The notes under the pieces: generated by a model
What the model saw: the letters and a program-made list of their open reading frames with translations, nothing else
The model's database searches: none
Told to the model about the DNA's origin: nothing
Origin: Pseudomonas sp. Marseille-Q3773
GTDB lineage: Bacteria; Pseudomonadota; Gammaproteobacteria; Pseudomonadales; Pseudomonadaceae
Assembly (NCBI RefSeq): GCF_916618955.1
Contig: NZ_OU745390.1
Coordinates: 3,844,001-3,908,000 of the forward strand
Reading direction: 5' to 3'
Length of the DNA: 64,000 nt
Made by a program: the position numbers and the translations under genes
In this document: positions 29,745-38,805 of the stretch, in pieces
Layout of the letters: the number at the start of each line of letters is the position of its first letter
Numbering within the stretch: the stretch's first letter is position 1

Positions 29745-31016
29745 TCAGTGCATGAGTTTACCGAGGCCATCGAGCAGTCGCTGCAATGCCCCCTGATTGG
29801 CTCGCATCACTGCCCTGCCCGCCTCGCCCATGCGCTGGGCATCCTGCGGCAGCTCAATCAAGCGTCGCACGGCCTCGGCCAACCCGTCGGCCTCGTCCAC
29901 CTGTTGCAACGCTCCCGCCTCGCGCAGCATGGCGCTGATCTCGAGGAAGTTGAACACATGCGGCCCCATCAGCACCGGCAAGGCCAGCGCTGCCGGTTCC
30001 AGCGGGTTGTGCCCACCGGTTGCTACCAGGCTGCCGCCAACGAAGGCAATGTCGGCCAATGCATAGAGGAACAGCAACTCGCCCATGGTGTCGCCGACCA
30101 ACACCTGCGTCTGCGCATCGACCGGGGTGCCGGCAGACCGGCGCACACAGGTGAACTGTTCGCTGCACAGCGCGTGCACCGCAGCGAACCGCTCCGGGTG
30201 ACGCGGCACCAGGATCAGCAACGCATCACCATGTACCTGCAGCAACTGCCGATGCGCCTGCAGGATCAAGGCATCCTCACCTTCGTGGGTACTGGCGGCG
30301 ATCCACACCGGGCGCTGTTCAGCGCCCCACTGTTCACGCAATGCCCTGGCACGCGGCAGCAATTGCTCGTCGATCTTCAGGTCGAACTTGATCGAGCCGG
30401 TGACCTGCACGCACTCGGGGCGCGCGCCCAGCTCACGGAAGCGCCGGGCCTCGGTTTCGGTCTGCACGGCGATCAGGCTCATCTCGGCCAGCATCGGCCG
30501 GGTCAGTTTGGCAAAGCGCCCATAGCCACGGGCCGAGCGCTCGGAAAGGCGCGCGTTGGCCAAGGCCACCGGGATGCCACGCCTGGCACATTGATGGATA
30601 TGGTTGGGCCACAGTTCGGTTTCCATGATGATGCCGAGCTTCGGCTGCACATGGTCGAGAAAACGCCCAGCCGCCCAAGGCAGGTCATAGGGCAGGTAGC
30701 AGTGCTGCACGCGAGGCTCGTCGGCGAACAGGGCGCGAATGCGCTCGGAACCGGTCGGGGTCATGCAGGTCAGGGTGATTGGCAGCCCCGGGTAGGCCTT
30801 GAGCAAGGCGCGCACCATGGGTGCTGCGGCGATGCTCTCGCCCACCGAAACGGCATGCACCCATATGCCCCCCTGACGCATGGCTGGCAGCTTGCAGGCA
30901 AAGCGCTCGCCGATGCGCTGGCCATAGGCCGGCGCCTTGCGCGCGCGCAGGTACAGGCGCAGCGCAACCAGCGGCAGGCCCAGGTGAAACAGCAATGTAT
31001 AGAGTGTTCTGTTCAT
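29745..31016 (-). CDS. waaA: Kdo transferase WaaA
   Basis: Adds Kdo residues from CMP-Kdo to lipid IVA, joining lipid A to the LPS core at the inner face of the cytoplasmic membrane. The 423 residues show an N-terminal membrane-anchoring helix (YTLLFHLGLPLVALRLYL), the conserved IWVHAVSVGESIAAAP with the candidate catalytic base Glu60, and C-terminal GT-B motifs FVGGSLVATGGHNPLEPAAL and MGPHVFNFLE. The frame is open far upstream, but MNRTLYTLLF at 31016 is the family start and avoids running through the LysR gene. It stands apart from the main LPS cluster at 35-49 kb. Confidence 0.96.
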   Translation of the reverse strand: MNRTLYTLLFHLGLPLVALRLYLRARKAPAYGQRIGERFACKLPAMRQGGIWVHAVSVGESIAAAPMVRALLKAYPGLPITLTCMTPTGSERIRALFADEPRVQHCYLPYDLPWAAGRFLDHVQPKLGIIMETELWPNHIHQCARRGIPVALANARLSERSARGYGRFAKLTRPMLAEMSLIAVQTETEARRFRELGARPECVQVTGSIKFDLKIDEQLLPRARALREQWGAEQRPVWIAASTHEGEDALILQAHRQLLQVHGDALLILVPRHPERFAAVHALCSEQFTCVRRSAGTPVDAQTQVLVGDTMGELLFLYALADIAFVGGSLVATGGHNPLEPAALALPVLMGPHVFNFLEISAMLREAGALQQVDEADGLAEAVRRLIELPQDAQRMGEAGRAVMRANQGALQRLLDGLGKLMH

Positions 31017-31027
31017 GGCGGCGCAGT

Positions 31028-31918
31028 TTACCCGATCGCGCGCAGGTGCACTGCAAAGCGCTCGGCCAGCCACTGCGCGGCCGGGCCCAGTGGCTCGTCG
31101 CGGCGCCAGGCCAGCTCCGCGACCAAGGCCGGTGGCCGCCATTCGCTGTCCAGCTCGACCATGTGCGCCTGGTAGGTCGGGTATTGCACCACGTGGCGCG
31201 GCAGCCAGGCCCAGCCCAGCCCACGCATCAACAGTTCGGCCATGGCATAAAAACTGTCGGCGCGCCACACCTGCGGGCTGATTGCCTCGCCGCCGGGATA
31301 GCCACTTTGCTGCGGGGTGATCAGCAACTGGCGGTGCCGCGCCAATTGCTGGCGGGTTACCCGACCTTCGCCTGCCAGCGGATGGCCGACCGCGCACACG
31401 GTGACCATTTCCACACTGCCCAGGGCGCGCCGCTCCAACGAGGCCGGGATACGTTCGTGGTTGAAGAACAAGCCCAGGTCGGCGCGTCGCTCCACCAGCT
31501 TGCGCGCCACATCGCCTTGGGCGCCGCTGGCCAGCTGCACCTCCAGGAACGGGTAGCGGCTGGCCAGCTCGTCGAGGCTGTCGATCACCGGCTGGTAGGG
31601 CATGGCTTCGTCCTGAGCCACCCGCAGCAGGGCCTCCTGCCCGCGCATCAGCGCCAGCGCACGGCCATCCAGGCGCTCGCACTGGCGCAACAGTTCACGG
31701 GCATCTTCCAGCAGGGCGCTGCCGTTTTCGGTCAGCCGGGGTTGGCGGCCACTGCTGCGCTCGAACAAGGTGACCCCCAGGTCGGTTTCAAGCAGGGCTA
31801 TCGCGCTGCTGATCGCCGACTGAGCCTTGCGCTGTTCGCGGGCGACGGCCGAGAACGAGCGCAGTTCAGCAACCCGCAGGAACGTCCGCAGCTGTTCGAG
31901 GTTCCACTGCTCAGCCAT
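31028..31918 (-). CDS. LysR-family transcriptional regulator
   Basis: 296-residue LTTR. The N-terminal winged helix-turn-helix (EQLRTFLRVAELRSFSAVAREQRKAQSAISSAI) is unmistakable, followed by a linker helix and a periplasmic-binding-protein-like effector domain (about 90-290). The start at 31918 follows GGGGAG, and an earlier frame start would add nonfamily residues. Divergent from the SMR efflux gene across 89 bases, it may regulate that gene or itself; an ATC-N9-GAT palindrome sits directly before its start codon. Effector unknown. Confidence 0.9.
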   Translation of the reverse strand: MAEQWNLEQLRTFLRVAELRSFSAVAREQRKAQSAISSAIALLETDLGVTLFERSSGRQPRLTENGSALLEDARELLRQCERLDGRALALMRGQEALLRVAQDEAMPYQPVIDSLDELASRYPFLEVQLASGAQGDVARKLVERRADLGLFFNHERIPASLERRALGSVEMVTVCAVGHPLAGEGRVTRQQLARHRQLLITPQQSGYPGGEAISPQVWRADSFYAMAELLMRGLGWAWLPRHVVQYPTYQAHMVELDSEWRPPALVAELAWRRDEPLGPAAQWLAERFAVHLRAIG

Positions 31919-31920
31919 CC

Positions 31921-31943
31921 ACCTATCTCCCCTATTGATAGGT
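31921..31943. promoter_or_regulatory. LysR-type binding palindrome (T-N11-A)
   Basis: ACCTATC and GATAGGT form a perfect 7-bp inverted repeat with a 9-base centre, containing ATC-N9-GAT, the classic LTTR T-N11-A box. It overlaps the ribosome-binding region of the LysR gene, which suggests autorepression along with control of the divergent gene. Confidence 0.6.
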
Positions 31944-32007
31944 AATGACTTTACCCCATTCACGGTAAGTCTAGAATCTGCCGCCAGTTACCCGGAGGAT
32001 CCTCGCC

Positions 32008-32340
32008 ATGAATGCCTACACCTACCTCGCCATCGCCATCTGCGCCGAAGTCATTGCCACCGCCTCGATGAAAGCGGTCAAAGGCCTGAGCACGCCCTTG
32101 CCGCTGTTGCTCATGGTAGTCGGGTATGCCGTCGCATTCTGGATGCTGACCCTGGTGGTACGCAGCATTCCGGTGGGGATCGCCTATGCCATCTGGTCAG
32201 GTTTGGGGATCGTGCTGATCAGTGTGGCGGCGCTGGTGATCTATGGCCAGAAGCTGGATGTGCCGGCCATGCTGGGTATGGCTATGATCGTGGGTGGGGT
32301 GGTGGTGATTCAGCTGTTTTCGAAGACGGCTGGCCATTGA
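32008..32340 (+). CDS. EmrE-type small multidrug resistance exporter
   Basis: 110-residue SMR protein with four transmembrane helices. AEVIATASMKAVKGL places the proton/drug-coupling Glu at residue 14, as in E. coli EmrE, and the third and fourth helices (GIAYAIWSGLGIVLISVAAL, AMLGMAMIVGGVVVIQLF) carry the family Gly motifs. It probably exports quaternary ammonium or guanidinium-like cations in exchange for protons as a dimer; the actual substrate is unknown. A GGAGG ribosome-binding site lies just before the start. Divergent LysR gene upstream. Confidence 0.93.
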   Translation: MNAYTYLAIAICAEVIATASMKAVKGLSTPLPLLLMVVGYAVAFWMLTLVVRSIPVGIAYAIWSGLGIVLISVAALVIYGQKLDVPAMLGMAMIVGGVVVIQLFSKTAGH

Positions 32341-32386
32341 TGTTGCCTGTATACTTGCCAGCTGTCCCAGTTTTCGAGGTACCGCC

Positions 32387-33562
32387 ATGCCATCCGCCAT
32401 TTCCACTGACGTGCTGATCGTCGGCGCCGGGGTCGCAGGCCTCTGGCTCAATGCCCGCCTGCGCCGCCTGGGCTATTCGACGGTGCTGGTGGAGCGTGCC
32501 AGCCTTGGCGGCGAGCAAACCATCAAGTCCCAGGGCATCATCCATGGTGGTACCAAGTATGCCCTGCACGGCGCCCTCACCGGTGCCTCGGAAGCCATCG
32601 CCGACATGCCGCGCCGCTGGCGCGAAGCGCTGAATGGCAGCGGCGAGCTGGACCTTACCCATACCCGCCTGCTGTCCGACGCCCACTACCTGTGGTCGCC
32701 AGGCACCCTGGCCGGCAACCTCACCAGCTTCTTCGCCAGCAAGGCCGTGCGCGGCCGGGTCGACCAGGTGAAGGGCGAGCAACTGCCACCCGCACTGCAG
32801 GACCGCGCTTTCAAGGGCAAGGTCTATCGCCTGGCCGAACTGGTCGTCGACGTGCCCAGCCTGCTGGCCAACCTGGCCGAACTGGCAGGTGACAGCCTGC
32901 TGGCCGGCGAGCGCATCGAACCATTGCGCGAGGCTGCCGAGCTGGTCGGCCTTCGCGTGGACGGCCGTGACATCCGCGCGCAGCGCATCGTGCTCAGCGC
33001 CGGCGCCGGCACCGAAGACTTGCTGCATGCCCTGGGCCTGACCCAGCCAGCCATGCAGACCCGCCCGCTGCACATGGTCATGGCCAAAGGTGCCAACCTG
33101 AAGCCGCTTTATGCCCACTGCCTGGGCGGCGGGCCAAAGCCGCGGGTGACAGTGACCACCCACCCGGCTGCCGATGGCCAGTGGGTCTGGTATATGGGCG
33201 GCGACCTGGCCGAAGCCGATGGCGTCGCCCGCGAGCCGTCTGCGCAAATCGCGGCGGCACAGAAGGAAATCGCCAGCCTGCTGCCATGGGTCGACCAGAG
33301 CCAGGTGCGCTGGGCCACCCTGCGGGTGAACCGCGCAGAACCGGCGCAGTCGGGCCTGGTGCGCCCGGACAACGCCTTCCTCGCCGATCAGCAGCGCCTG
33401 CTGGTCGGCTGGCCGACCAAGCTGGCCCTGGCACCGGACTTCAGCGACCGGGTCATCGCCCACCTGGAGCGCGACGGTATCCGCCCACAGGCCCAGGCCG
33501 ACCTCGCCGGCCTGCCGCGTCCACCGCTGGGCGTACCGGCCTGGGAGCAACTGCTGCCATGA
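32387..33562 (+). CDS. FAD-dependent oxidoreductase (DAO family)
   Basis: 391-residue flavoprotein. VLIVGAGVAGLWLNARLRR at residues 9-27 is the dinucleotide-binding GxGxxG fold, and the following VERASLGGEQTIKSQGIIHGG fits the GlpD/L-2-hydroxyglutarate dehydrogenase branch, where SxGxxHGG contacts the flavin. A late VLSAGAGTEDLL also matches the DAO fold. No signal peptide, so probably cytosolic or membrane-associated. Its TGA overlaps the ATG of the aldo/keto reductase gene (ATGA), and a Nudix-like gene follows. The substrate is unknown; a hydroxyacid, polyol or amine are all possible. Confidence 0.82.
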   Translation: MPSAISTDVLIVGAGVAGLWLNARLRRLGYSTVLVERASLGGEQTIKSQGIIHGGTKYALHGALTGASEAIADMPRRWREALNGSGELDLTHTRLLSDAHYLWSPGTLAGNLTSFFASKAVRGRVDQVKGEQLPPALQDRAFKGKVYRLAELVVDVPSLLANLAELAGDSLLAGERIEPLREAAELVGLRVDGRDIRAQRIVLSAGAGTEDLLHALGLTQPAMQTRPLHMVMAKGANLKPLYAHCLGGGPKPRVTVTTHPAADGQWVWYMGGDLAEADGVAREPSAQIAAAQKEIASLLPWVDQSQVRWATLRVNRAEPAQSGLVRPDNAFLADQQRLLVGWPTKLALAPDFSDRVIAHLERDGIRPQAQADLAGLPRPPLGVPAWEQLLP

Positions 33563-34371
33563 GCCTGCCAACCCTGCACGACTTCCACCGCAACCTGGGC
33601 AGCACCGGCTTCAGGGTGTCACCGCTGGGCCTGGGCACGGTCAAGCTGGGCCGCGACCAGGGCGTCAAATACCCCACCGGCTTTACCATCCCCGGTGATG
33701 ACGAAGCCCGCCTGCTGCTGGCCCAGGCCCGCGAGCTGGGCATCAACCTGATCGACACCGCCCCGGCCTATGGCCGCAGTGAAGAACGCCTGGGCCCGCT
33801 GTTGCGCGGCCAACGCGATGAATGGGTGATCGTCAGCAAGGTTGGTGAAGAGTTCGACAACGGCCAGTCGCACTTCGACTTCAGCGCTGCCCACACTCGC
33901 CGTTCGGTAGAGCGCAGCCTGCGGCGCCTGGAAACCGACCGTATCGAGCTGGTGCTGGTGCACTCCGACGGCAATGACCTGGCGATACTCGAACAACAGG
34001 AGGTGTACCAGACCCTCGCCGAGCTCAAGCAGGAGGGCAAGATCCTCGGCTATGGCCTGTCTGGCAAGACTGTCGCCGGTGGCCTGAAAGCCTTGGAGCG
34101 AGGCGATTGCGCCATGGTCACCTATAACCTCAACGAGCAGGCAGAACGCCCGGTGCTGGACTACGCTGCCGAACACGGCAAGGCCATCCTGGTGAAGAAG
34201 GCCCTGGCCAGCGGGCATATCTGCCTGGCCCCGGGCGTTGACCCGGTGCAAGCCAGCTTCGAGCTGCTGTTTGCCCATCCGGGCGTCAGCAGTGCTATCG
34301 TCGGCACCATCAATCCGCTGCACCTGGCCCACAACGTGGCGACCGTCGCCCGTATTCTTGGCCAGCATTGA
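33559..34371 (+). CDS. Aldo/keto reductase
   Basis: 270-residue NAD(P)H-dependent TIM-barrel reductase. Family landmarks in order: STGFRVSPLGLGTVKLG, NLIDTAPAYGRSEERLG with the catalytic Asp/Tyr, WVIVSKVGEEF with the Lys, and ELVLVHSDGND with the His. The C-terminus (PGVSSAIVGTINPLHLAHNV) matches the cofactor-binding segment. Translation is coupled to the preceding FAD oxidoreductase by a four-base overlap, which implies that the two enzymes act on the same metabolite. Specific substrate not recognisable. Confidence 0.88.
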   Translation: MSLPTLHDFHRNLGSTGFRVSPLGLGTVKLGRDQGVKYPTGFTIPGDDEARLLLAQARELGINLIDTAPAYGRSEERLGPLLRGQRDEWVIVSKVGEEFDNGQSHFDFSAAHTRRSVERSLRRLETDRIELVLVHSDGNDLAILEQQEVYQTLAELKQEGKILGYGLSGKTVAGGLKALERGDCAMVTYNLNEQAERPVLDYAAEHGKAILVKKALASGHICLAPGVDPVQASFELLFAHPGVSSAIVGTINPLHLAHNVATVARILGQH

Positions 34372-34423
34372 GTTGCCCCTGGCCCCAGGGCCTGGAGACT
34401 GACCGGACGCAAGGAGGAGCCGC

Positions 34424-35392
34424 GTGGCGCGAACGCTGATCCGCAAGAACCCGAGCAACTTCAAGACGCTGCCGCTGCATGTCGAGGCCACGCCCGAAGG
34501 GCTGATCTACCAGAGCATCGGCATGCCGCTGAATTTCGCCCAGACCCAACAGCGGCGCAAGGCCATCCAGTTGCCCGATGCGCAGCGCTTCGTGGTGGAG
34601 CTGGCCAACCTGGGCGTGTCGGTGCGACTGACCTTGCATTGGCAGAACCGCGATTACTGGGTGTTGGTGCGCCAACGTCGGCAAGACCGTGGCGATGTGG
34701 TGCTGAAACTGATTTCCGGTTACGTGCCGGCGCAGGAGCTGAACCTGCCGTTGCACACCGCCGTGCAGGAAGTCGCCGAGGAATGCCTGCTGGAGACTCC
34801 GGAAGGCTGGCTGGGCGGGCGCTTCAATGATACCTGGCTGCCTGTGCCCTACGCGGCCGCCCTGCACTACCGCGAAAACCCGCACTTTGTGCTGACCCCG
34901 CAGTCCGGTGCAGCGCGCCCGGTGCATTGCGGCAAACTGATGCTGCTGGAACGGCCAAGAGCTTACGTGCACCTGCCCACCGCCTCGTTGCAGCTGATCT
35001 ATGACATGCGCCTGCAGGTTCCGCGGGAGGCCAAGAAGCTCAGCCTGTTCCACGTCGATGAGCGGCTCGAGGGCGACCAACTGGTGGCGCGGCTCAACCG
35101 CAAACGGCCAGACTTGTACCTGATGCCGCTACAGGACGGCCAGCCACTGGCTGAGCTGTATACGCTCAAGAAGGATGAGCTGGTGCCGGCAAGCACCCGT
35201 GGGCTGTACCTGGCCGAAAGTTTTGCCCGCCAGGAGGGTTGGGTGGTGAAGGAAGAGCGGGTGCGCTGGAAGGATTGGGTGAAGCAGCAGGGGTTGGTGG
35301 AAAGCAAACCGGTGCGGGCCTCGCACCTGCAGCGCTTTGGTGACAAGGCGCGGGCACTGCTGGAGCGGGCGCGTACTTCGCTGCACAAGTAG
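34424..35392 (+). CDS. Uncharacterised protein with degenerate Nudix-like motif
   Basis: 322-residue cytosolic protein I do not recognise as a characterised family. The central part (about 85-125) reads KLISGYVPAQE and then AVQEVAEECLLETPEG. This resembles a Nudix box (G..E....RE..EE.G) in which Arg is replaced by Gln, the last Gly by Leu, and the E-to-QE spacing is two longer. The C-terminal 120 residues are rich in Lys/Arg and contain an EEVRW-like pattern (KEERVRWKDWVKQQG). A GGAGG ribosome-binding site precedes the GTG start. It follows the FAD-oxidoreductase/aldo-keto pair by 52 bases on the same strand, and ends near hldE. Confidence 0.7.
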   Translation: MARTLIRKNPSNFKTLPLHVEATPEGLIYQSIGMPLNFAQTQQRRKAIQLPDAQRFVVELANLGVSVRLTLHWQNRDYWVLVRQRRQDRGDVVLKLISGYVPAQELNLPLHTAVQEVAEECLLETPEGWLGGRFNDTWLPVPYAAALHYRENPHFVLTPQSGAARPVHCGKLMLLERPRAYVHLPTASLQLIYDMRLQVPREAKKLSLFHVDERLEGDQLVARLNRKRPDLYLMPLQDGQPLAELYTLKKDELVPASTRGLYLAESFARQEGWVVKEERVRWKDWVKQQGLVESKPVRASHLQRFGDKARALLERARTSLHK

Positions 35393-35428
35393 GATCCAGG
35401 GGGCTGCTGCGCGGCCCCCAACGGCAGG

Positions 35429-36850
35429 TCAGTGCTTGCGGATTTTCTCGACAATCGCTGTGGTCGAGCTGTTCTCGACCAGCCCCAGCACCTTCACGGT
35501 ACCGCCATAGGCCTTGACGATATCGGCGCCCACCACCTGGTCGATGCCATAATCACCACCTTTGACCAGCACATCCGGCTTGACCTGGCTCAGCAGGTTC
35601 TCCGGGGTACCTTCGGGGAAGCTGATCACCCAGTCCACCGCCCCCAGCCCGGCCAGTACGGCCATGCGCCGGTCGACACTGTTGATCGGCCGGCCCGGCC
35701 CTTTCAGGCGGCTGACCGAGGCATCGTCGTTGACCGCGACGATCAGGCGGTCGCCCTGGGCACGGGCCTGCTCCAGGTACGTGACATGGCCGGCGTGCAG
35801 GATGTCGAAGCAACCGTTGGTAAAGACGATCTTCTCTTTGTGTGCCCGCGCGTCATCGATGGCCAGCAGCAGCTGCTCCAGGCCCAGCACGCCGCGCTCG
35901 GAGCCTTCCTCCCGCTGGATAGCCCGGCGTAGTTCAGGGGCGCTGATCGCCGCCGTACCCAGTTTGCCGACCACGATACCCGCCGCCAGGTTGGCCAGGG
36001 CCACTGCGTGTGGCAGGTCCTCTCCGGCAGCGATGGCTGCCGCGAGGGTGGAGATGACGGTATCGCCGGCACCGGTCACGTCGAATACTTCCCGCGCCCG
36101 TGCCGGCAAGTGCAGCGCCGGCTGGCCACTGCGCAGCAGGGTCATGCCGTGCTCGCCCCGGGTCACCAGCAGGGCACCCAGGTCGAGGTCCTGCAGCAAC
36201 TGCAGGCCTTTGGCGACCAGATCGGCCTCATCGGCGCAACGGCCGACGATGGTCTCGAACTCGCTGAGGTTCGGGGTGATCAGGCTGGCACCGCGATAGA
36301 TCGAAAAGTCCTTGCCCTTGGGGTCGGCCAGCACCGGAATGCCCTTGGCCCGCGCCGCCTGGATCAGGCTCTGGTGATTTTTCAGTGCGCCCTTGCCGTA
36401 GTCGGACAGGACCAGCACCTTGACGCCCTCGAGCAGGCTGTCGACCTCGGCACCCAGCGACAGCGGGTCGGTGGCGAACGGTTCTTCGAAATCGATGCGC
36501 AGCAGTTGCTGATGACGGCTCATGACCCGCAGCTTGACGATGGTCGGCTGGTGCGCGATGCGCTGGAACACCGAACGCACGCCGGCGGCCTGCAGGCTGT
36601 TGGCCAGGCTGTCGGCGGCCTCGTCCTGGCCGGTGACGCCAATCAGCGAAGCCGGTGCACCGAGGGCGGCAATGTTCAAGGCAACGTTGGCCGCGCCGCC
36701 AGGGCGATCCTCGATCTGGTCGACCTTGACCACCGGGACTGGCGCTTCCGGCGAGATACGCGAAGTACCGCCATGCCAGTAGCGGTCGAGCATGACATCG
36801 CCGACCACCAGTACCGGGGCTTGATCGAAACGCGGCATGGACAACTTCAT
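35429..36850 (-). CDS. hldE: Bifunctional heptose-7-phosphate kinase / heptose-1-phosphate adenylyltransferase HldE
   Basis: Makes ADP-D-glycero-D-manno-heptose for LPS inner core. The 473 residues join a PfkB-type kinase domain (about 1-320; [40 protein letters not shown] with the GAGD anion hole) to a nucleotidyltransferase domain (about 340-473; [18 protein letters not shown] with the HxGH motif). Length equals that of the E. coli protein. An upstream ATG at 36895 is less likely than [12 protein letters not shown] at 36850. It lies directly after msbA in the same direction, the usual Pseudomonas layout. Confidence 0.97.
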   Translation of the reverse strand: MKLSMPRFDQAPVLVVGDVMLDRYWHGGTSRISPEAPVPVVKVDQIEDRPGGAANVALNIAALGAPASLIGVTGQDEAADSLANSLQAAGVRSVFQRIAHQPTIVKLRVMSRHQQLLRIDFEEPFATDPLSLGAEVDSLLEGVKVLVLSDYGKGALKNHQSLIQAARAKGIPVLADPKGKDFSIYRGASLITPNLSEFETIVGRCADEADLVAKGLQLLQDLDLGALLVTRGEHGMTLLRSGQPALHLPARAREVFDVTGAGDTVISTLAAAIAAGEDLPHAVALANLAAGIVVGKLGTAAISAPELRRAIQREEGSERGVLGLEQLLLAIDDARAHKEKIVFTNGCFDILHAGHVTYLEQARAQGDRLIVAVNDDASVSRLKGPGRPINSVDRRMAVLAGLGAVDWVISFPEGTPENLLSQVKPDVLVKGGDYGIDQVVGADIVKAYGGTVKVLGLVENSSTTAIVEKIRKH

Positions 36851-36981
36851 GGGCAACCCATATGGAAATAATGAACAGGGGCAGGATATTAGCACAGGGT
36901 TGAGGACGGCTTTACGGCCAGATCACCCTGGGAAAAATCCCGTGACAATCGGGGCCGTGATGGCCCCGGTCAACGAGGGGT

Positions 36982-38790
36982 TCAGGTGATATCGGCCTTG
37001 GCCGGCTCATCGAGGCCCATGGCATGCAGGCGGGCATAATGGCCATTAGCCGCAAGCAGCTCGGCATGGGTGCCACGTTCGACCAGGCGGCCCTGGTCCA
37101 TGACCAGGATCTGGTCGGCCTTCTCGATGGTCGACAGACGGTGGGCAATCACCAGCGTGGTACGGCCTTGCATCACATGGTCCAAGGCAGCCTGGATATG
37201 CCGCTCGGACTCGGTATCCAGCGCCGAGGTAGCTTCGTCGAGAATCAGCAGCGGTGCGTTTTTCAGCAGTGCCCGGGCAATGGCCAGGCGCTGGCGCTGG
37301 CCGCCGGAGAGCAGTACGCCGTTTTCACCCACTTCGGTATCGAAGCCGTTCGGCAAGCGGTCGACGAACTCCTTGGCATAGGCATCGGCCGCAGCAGCTT
37401 CGATGTCGGCGCGCGGTGCACCGGCCAGGTCGCCATAGGCGATGTTGTTGGCCACAGTATCGTTGAACAGGGTGACGTGCTGGGTCACCTGCGAAACATG
37501 GCGGCGCAGGTTGCGCAGGCGATAGTTCTCGATTTCCACGCCGTCGAGCAGGATCTGCCCCTGGTTGTGGTGATAGAAGCGCGGAATCAGCGCTGCCAGG
37601 GTCGATTTGCCGCTGCCGGAGCGGCCGACCAGCGCAATCATCTGCCCCGGCTCGGCGACGAAGCTGATGTCGCTGAGCACCTCGCGATCGGTGCCCGGGT
37701 AGGTGAAGCTCAGGTTGCGCACTTCCAGGCGTCCTTCCACCCGCTCTTTCTCGATGGTGCCGGAGTCCACTTCAGGTGCTTCGTCCAGTTGCTCGAAGAT
37801 GCTCTCGGCACCGGCCAGGCCCTTCTGGATGGTCGAACTTACCTCGGAAAGCTGGCGAATCGGCTTGGGCAGCAGGCCAGCAGCGGTGATATAGGCCACC
37901 AGATCACCAGCGGTGGACTCACCGCGCAGGAACAGCACCAGGAACATCAGCGCAGCCATGGCGATGTAGATCACCAGTTGCAGCATCGGCGTGTACAGCG
38001 AACCGGTCTTGGTCATGCGCAACTGCTTGTCGGTGTTGCTCTGGCTGGCCTTGCCGAAACGTTGCTCCTCGTAGGCCTCGCCGCCGAAGCTGCGCACCAC
38101 GCGGTAGCCCTGGATGGTTTCCGAAGCGACATGAGTGACGTCGCCCATGGCTACCTGGATCTTCTTGCTCTGCTTGCGGAATTTCTTGCTGGCGACACTG
38201 ACCATCACCGCGATCAACGGCAGGATGGCAATCATCACCAGGGTCAGGTGCCAGTTCATCCACAGCAGGTAGGCGAACAGGAACACCACGGTCAGGCCTT
38301 CGCGGATCACTACCTTGATGGCATCGGTGGCCGCACCGGTGACCATGGTCACGTTGAAGGTGATGCGCGAAATCAGGTGCCCGGAGTTGTGGTTGTCGAA
38401 ATAGCGGTTGGGCAGGACCAGCAACTTGTTGAACAACTCCACGCGCAGGTCGTGCACCAGGCACAAGGAAACCTTGGCCAGGAAGTAGTTGCCGAGGAAC
38501 GAACCCAGGCCCTGCCACGCGGCGATGAGGATGATCAGCAGCGGTACGGCCTGCAGCAATTGCAGGTCACGCAGGTAGGGGACATTGGGGAACAACACCG
38601 CTTCGGGGTTGCTCAGCCCATCGACGAAATACTTGAGGATGCCGGCCAGCATCGGCTGGGTCGAGGCAAAGATCACGAAACCAACGATGCTCAGCAGGAA
38701 AATGCCGACATAGGGTTTCACATAGCTCAGCAGCCGGAAGTAGATCTTCAGGCTGGAGGTGTGTTCCGCCGGTCGCGGTGTTTCGGCCAT
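36982..38790 (-). CDS. msbA: Lipid A/LPS core flippase MsbA
   Basis: ABC exporter that flips core-lipid A across the inner membrane, 602 residues. Six transmembrane helices occupy about residues 15-320, including NYFLAKVSLCLVHDLRVELF, the coupling-helix region. The nucleotide-binding domain has Walker A GRSGSGKS (389-396), the signature LLSGGQRQRLAIARA and Walker B LLILDEATSALD, then the switch His in VIAHRLSTI. Half-transporter size fits a homodimer. It sits between waaL and hldE; the gap to hldE (about 130 bases) holds a GGGGCC/GGCCCC hairpin without a good T tract. Confidence 0.97.
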   Translation of the reverse strand: MAETPRPAEHTSSLKIYFRLLSYVKPYVGIFLLSIVGFVIFASTQPMLAGILKYFVDGLSNPEAVLFPNVPYLRDLQLLQAVPLLIILIAAWQGLGSFLGNYFLAKVSLCLVHDLRVELFNKLLVLPNRYFDNHNSGHLISRITFNVTMVTGAATDAIKVVIREGLTVVFLFAYLLWMNWHLTLVMIAILPLIAVMVSVASKKFRKQSKKIQVAMGDVTHVASETIQGYRVVRSFGGEAYEEQRFGKASQSNTDKQLRMTKTGSLYTPMLQLVIYIAMAALMFLVLFLRGESTAGDLVAYITAAGLLPKPIRQLSEVSSTIQKGLAGAESIFEQLDEAPEVDSGTIEKERVEGRLEVRNLSFTYPGTDREVLSDISFVAEPGQMIALVGRSGSGKSTLAALIPRFYHHNQGQILLDGVEIENYRLRNLRRHVSQVTQHVTLFNDTVANNIAYGDLAGAPRADIEAAAADAYAKEFVDRLPNGFDTEVGENGVLLSGGQRQRLAIARALLKNAPLLILDEATSALDTESERHIQAALDHVMQGRTTLVIAHRLSTIEKADQILVMDQGRLVERGTHAELLAANGHYARLHAMGLDEPAKADIT

Positions 38791-38805
38791 TATCGAGCTC
38801 GCTGT

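Noticed and set aside
31017..31682. In-frame N-terminal extension of WaaA
   Set aside because: Overlaps the LysR gene in another frame, is Arg/Gly/Ala-rich, and the family start is at 31016.
36951..36969. Hairpin CGGGGCC/GGCCCCG as an msbA terminator
   Set aside because: Stem is good but no T tract follows on the minus strand.
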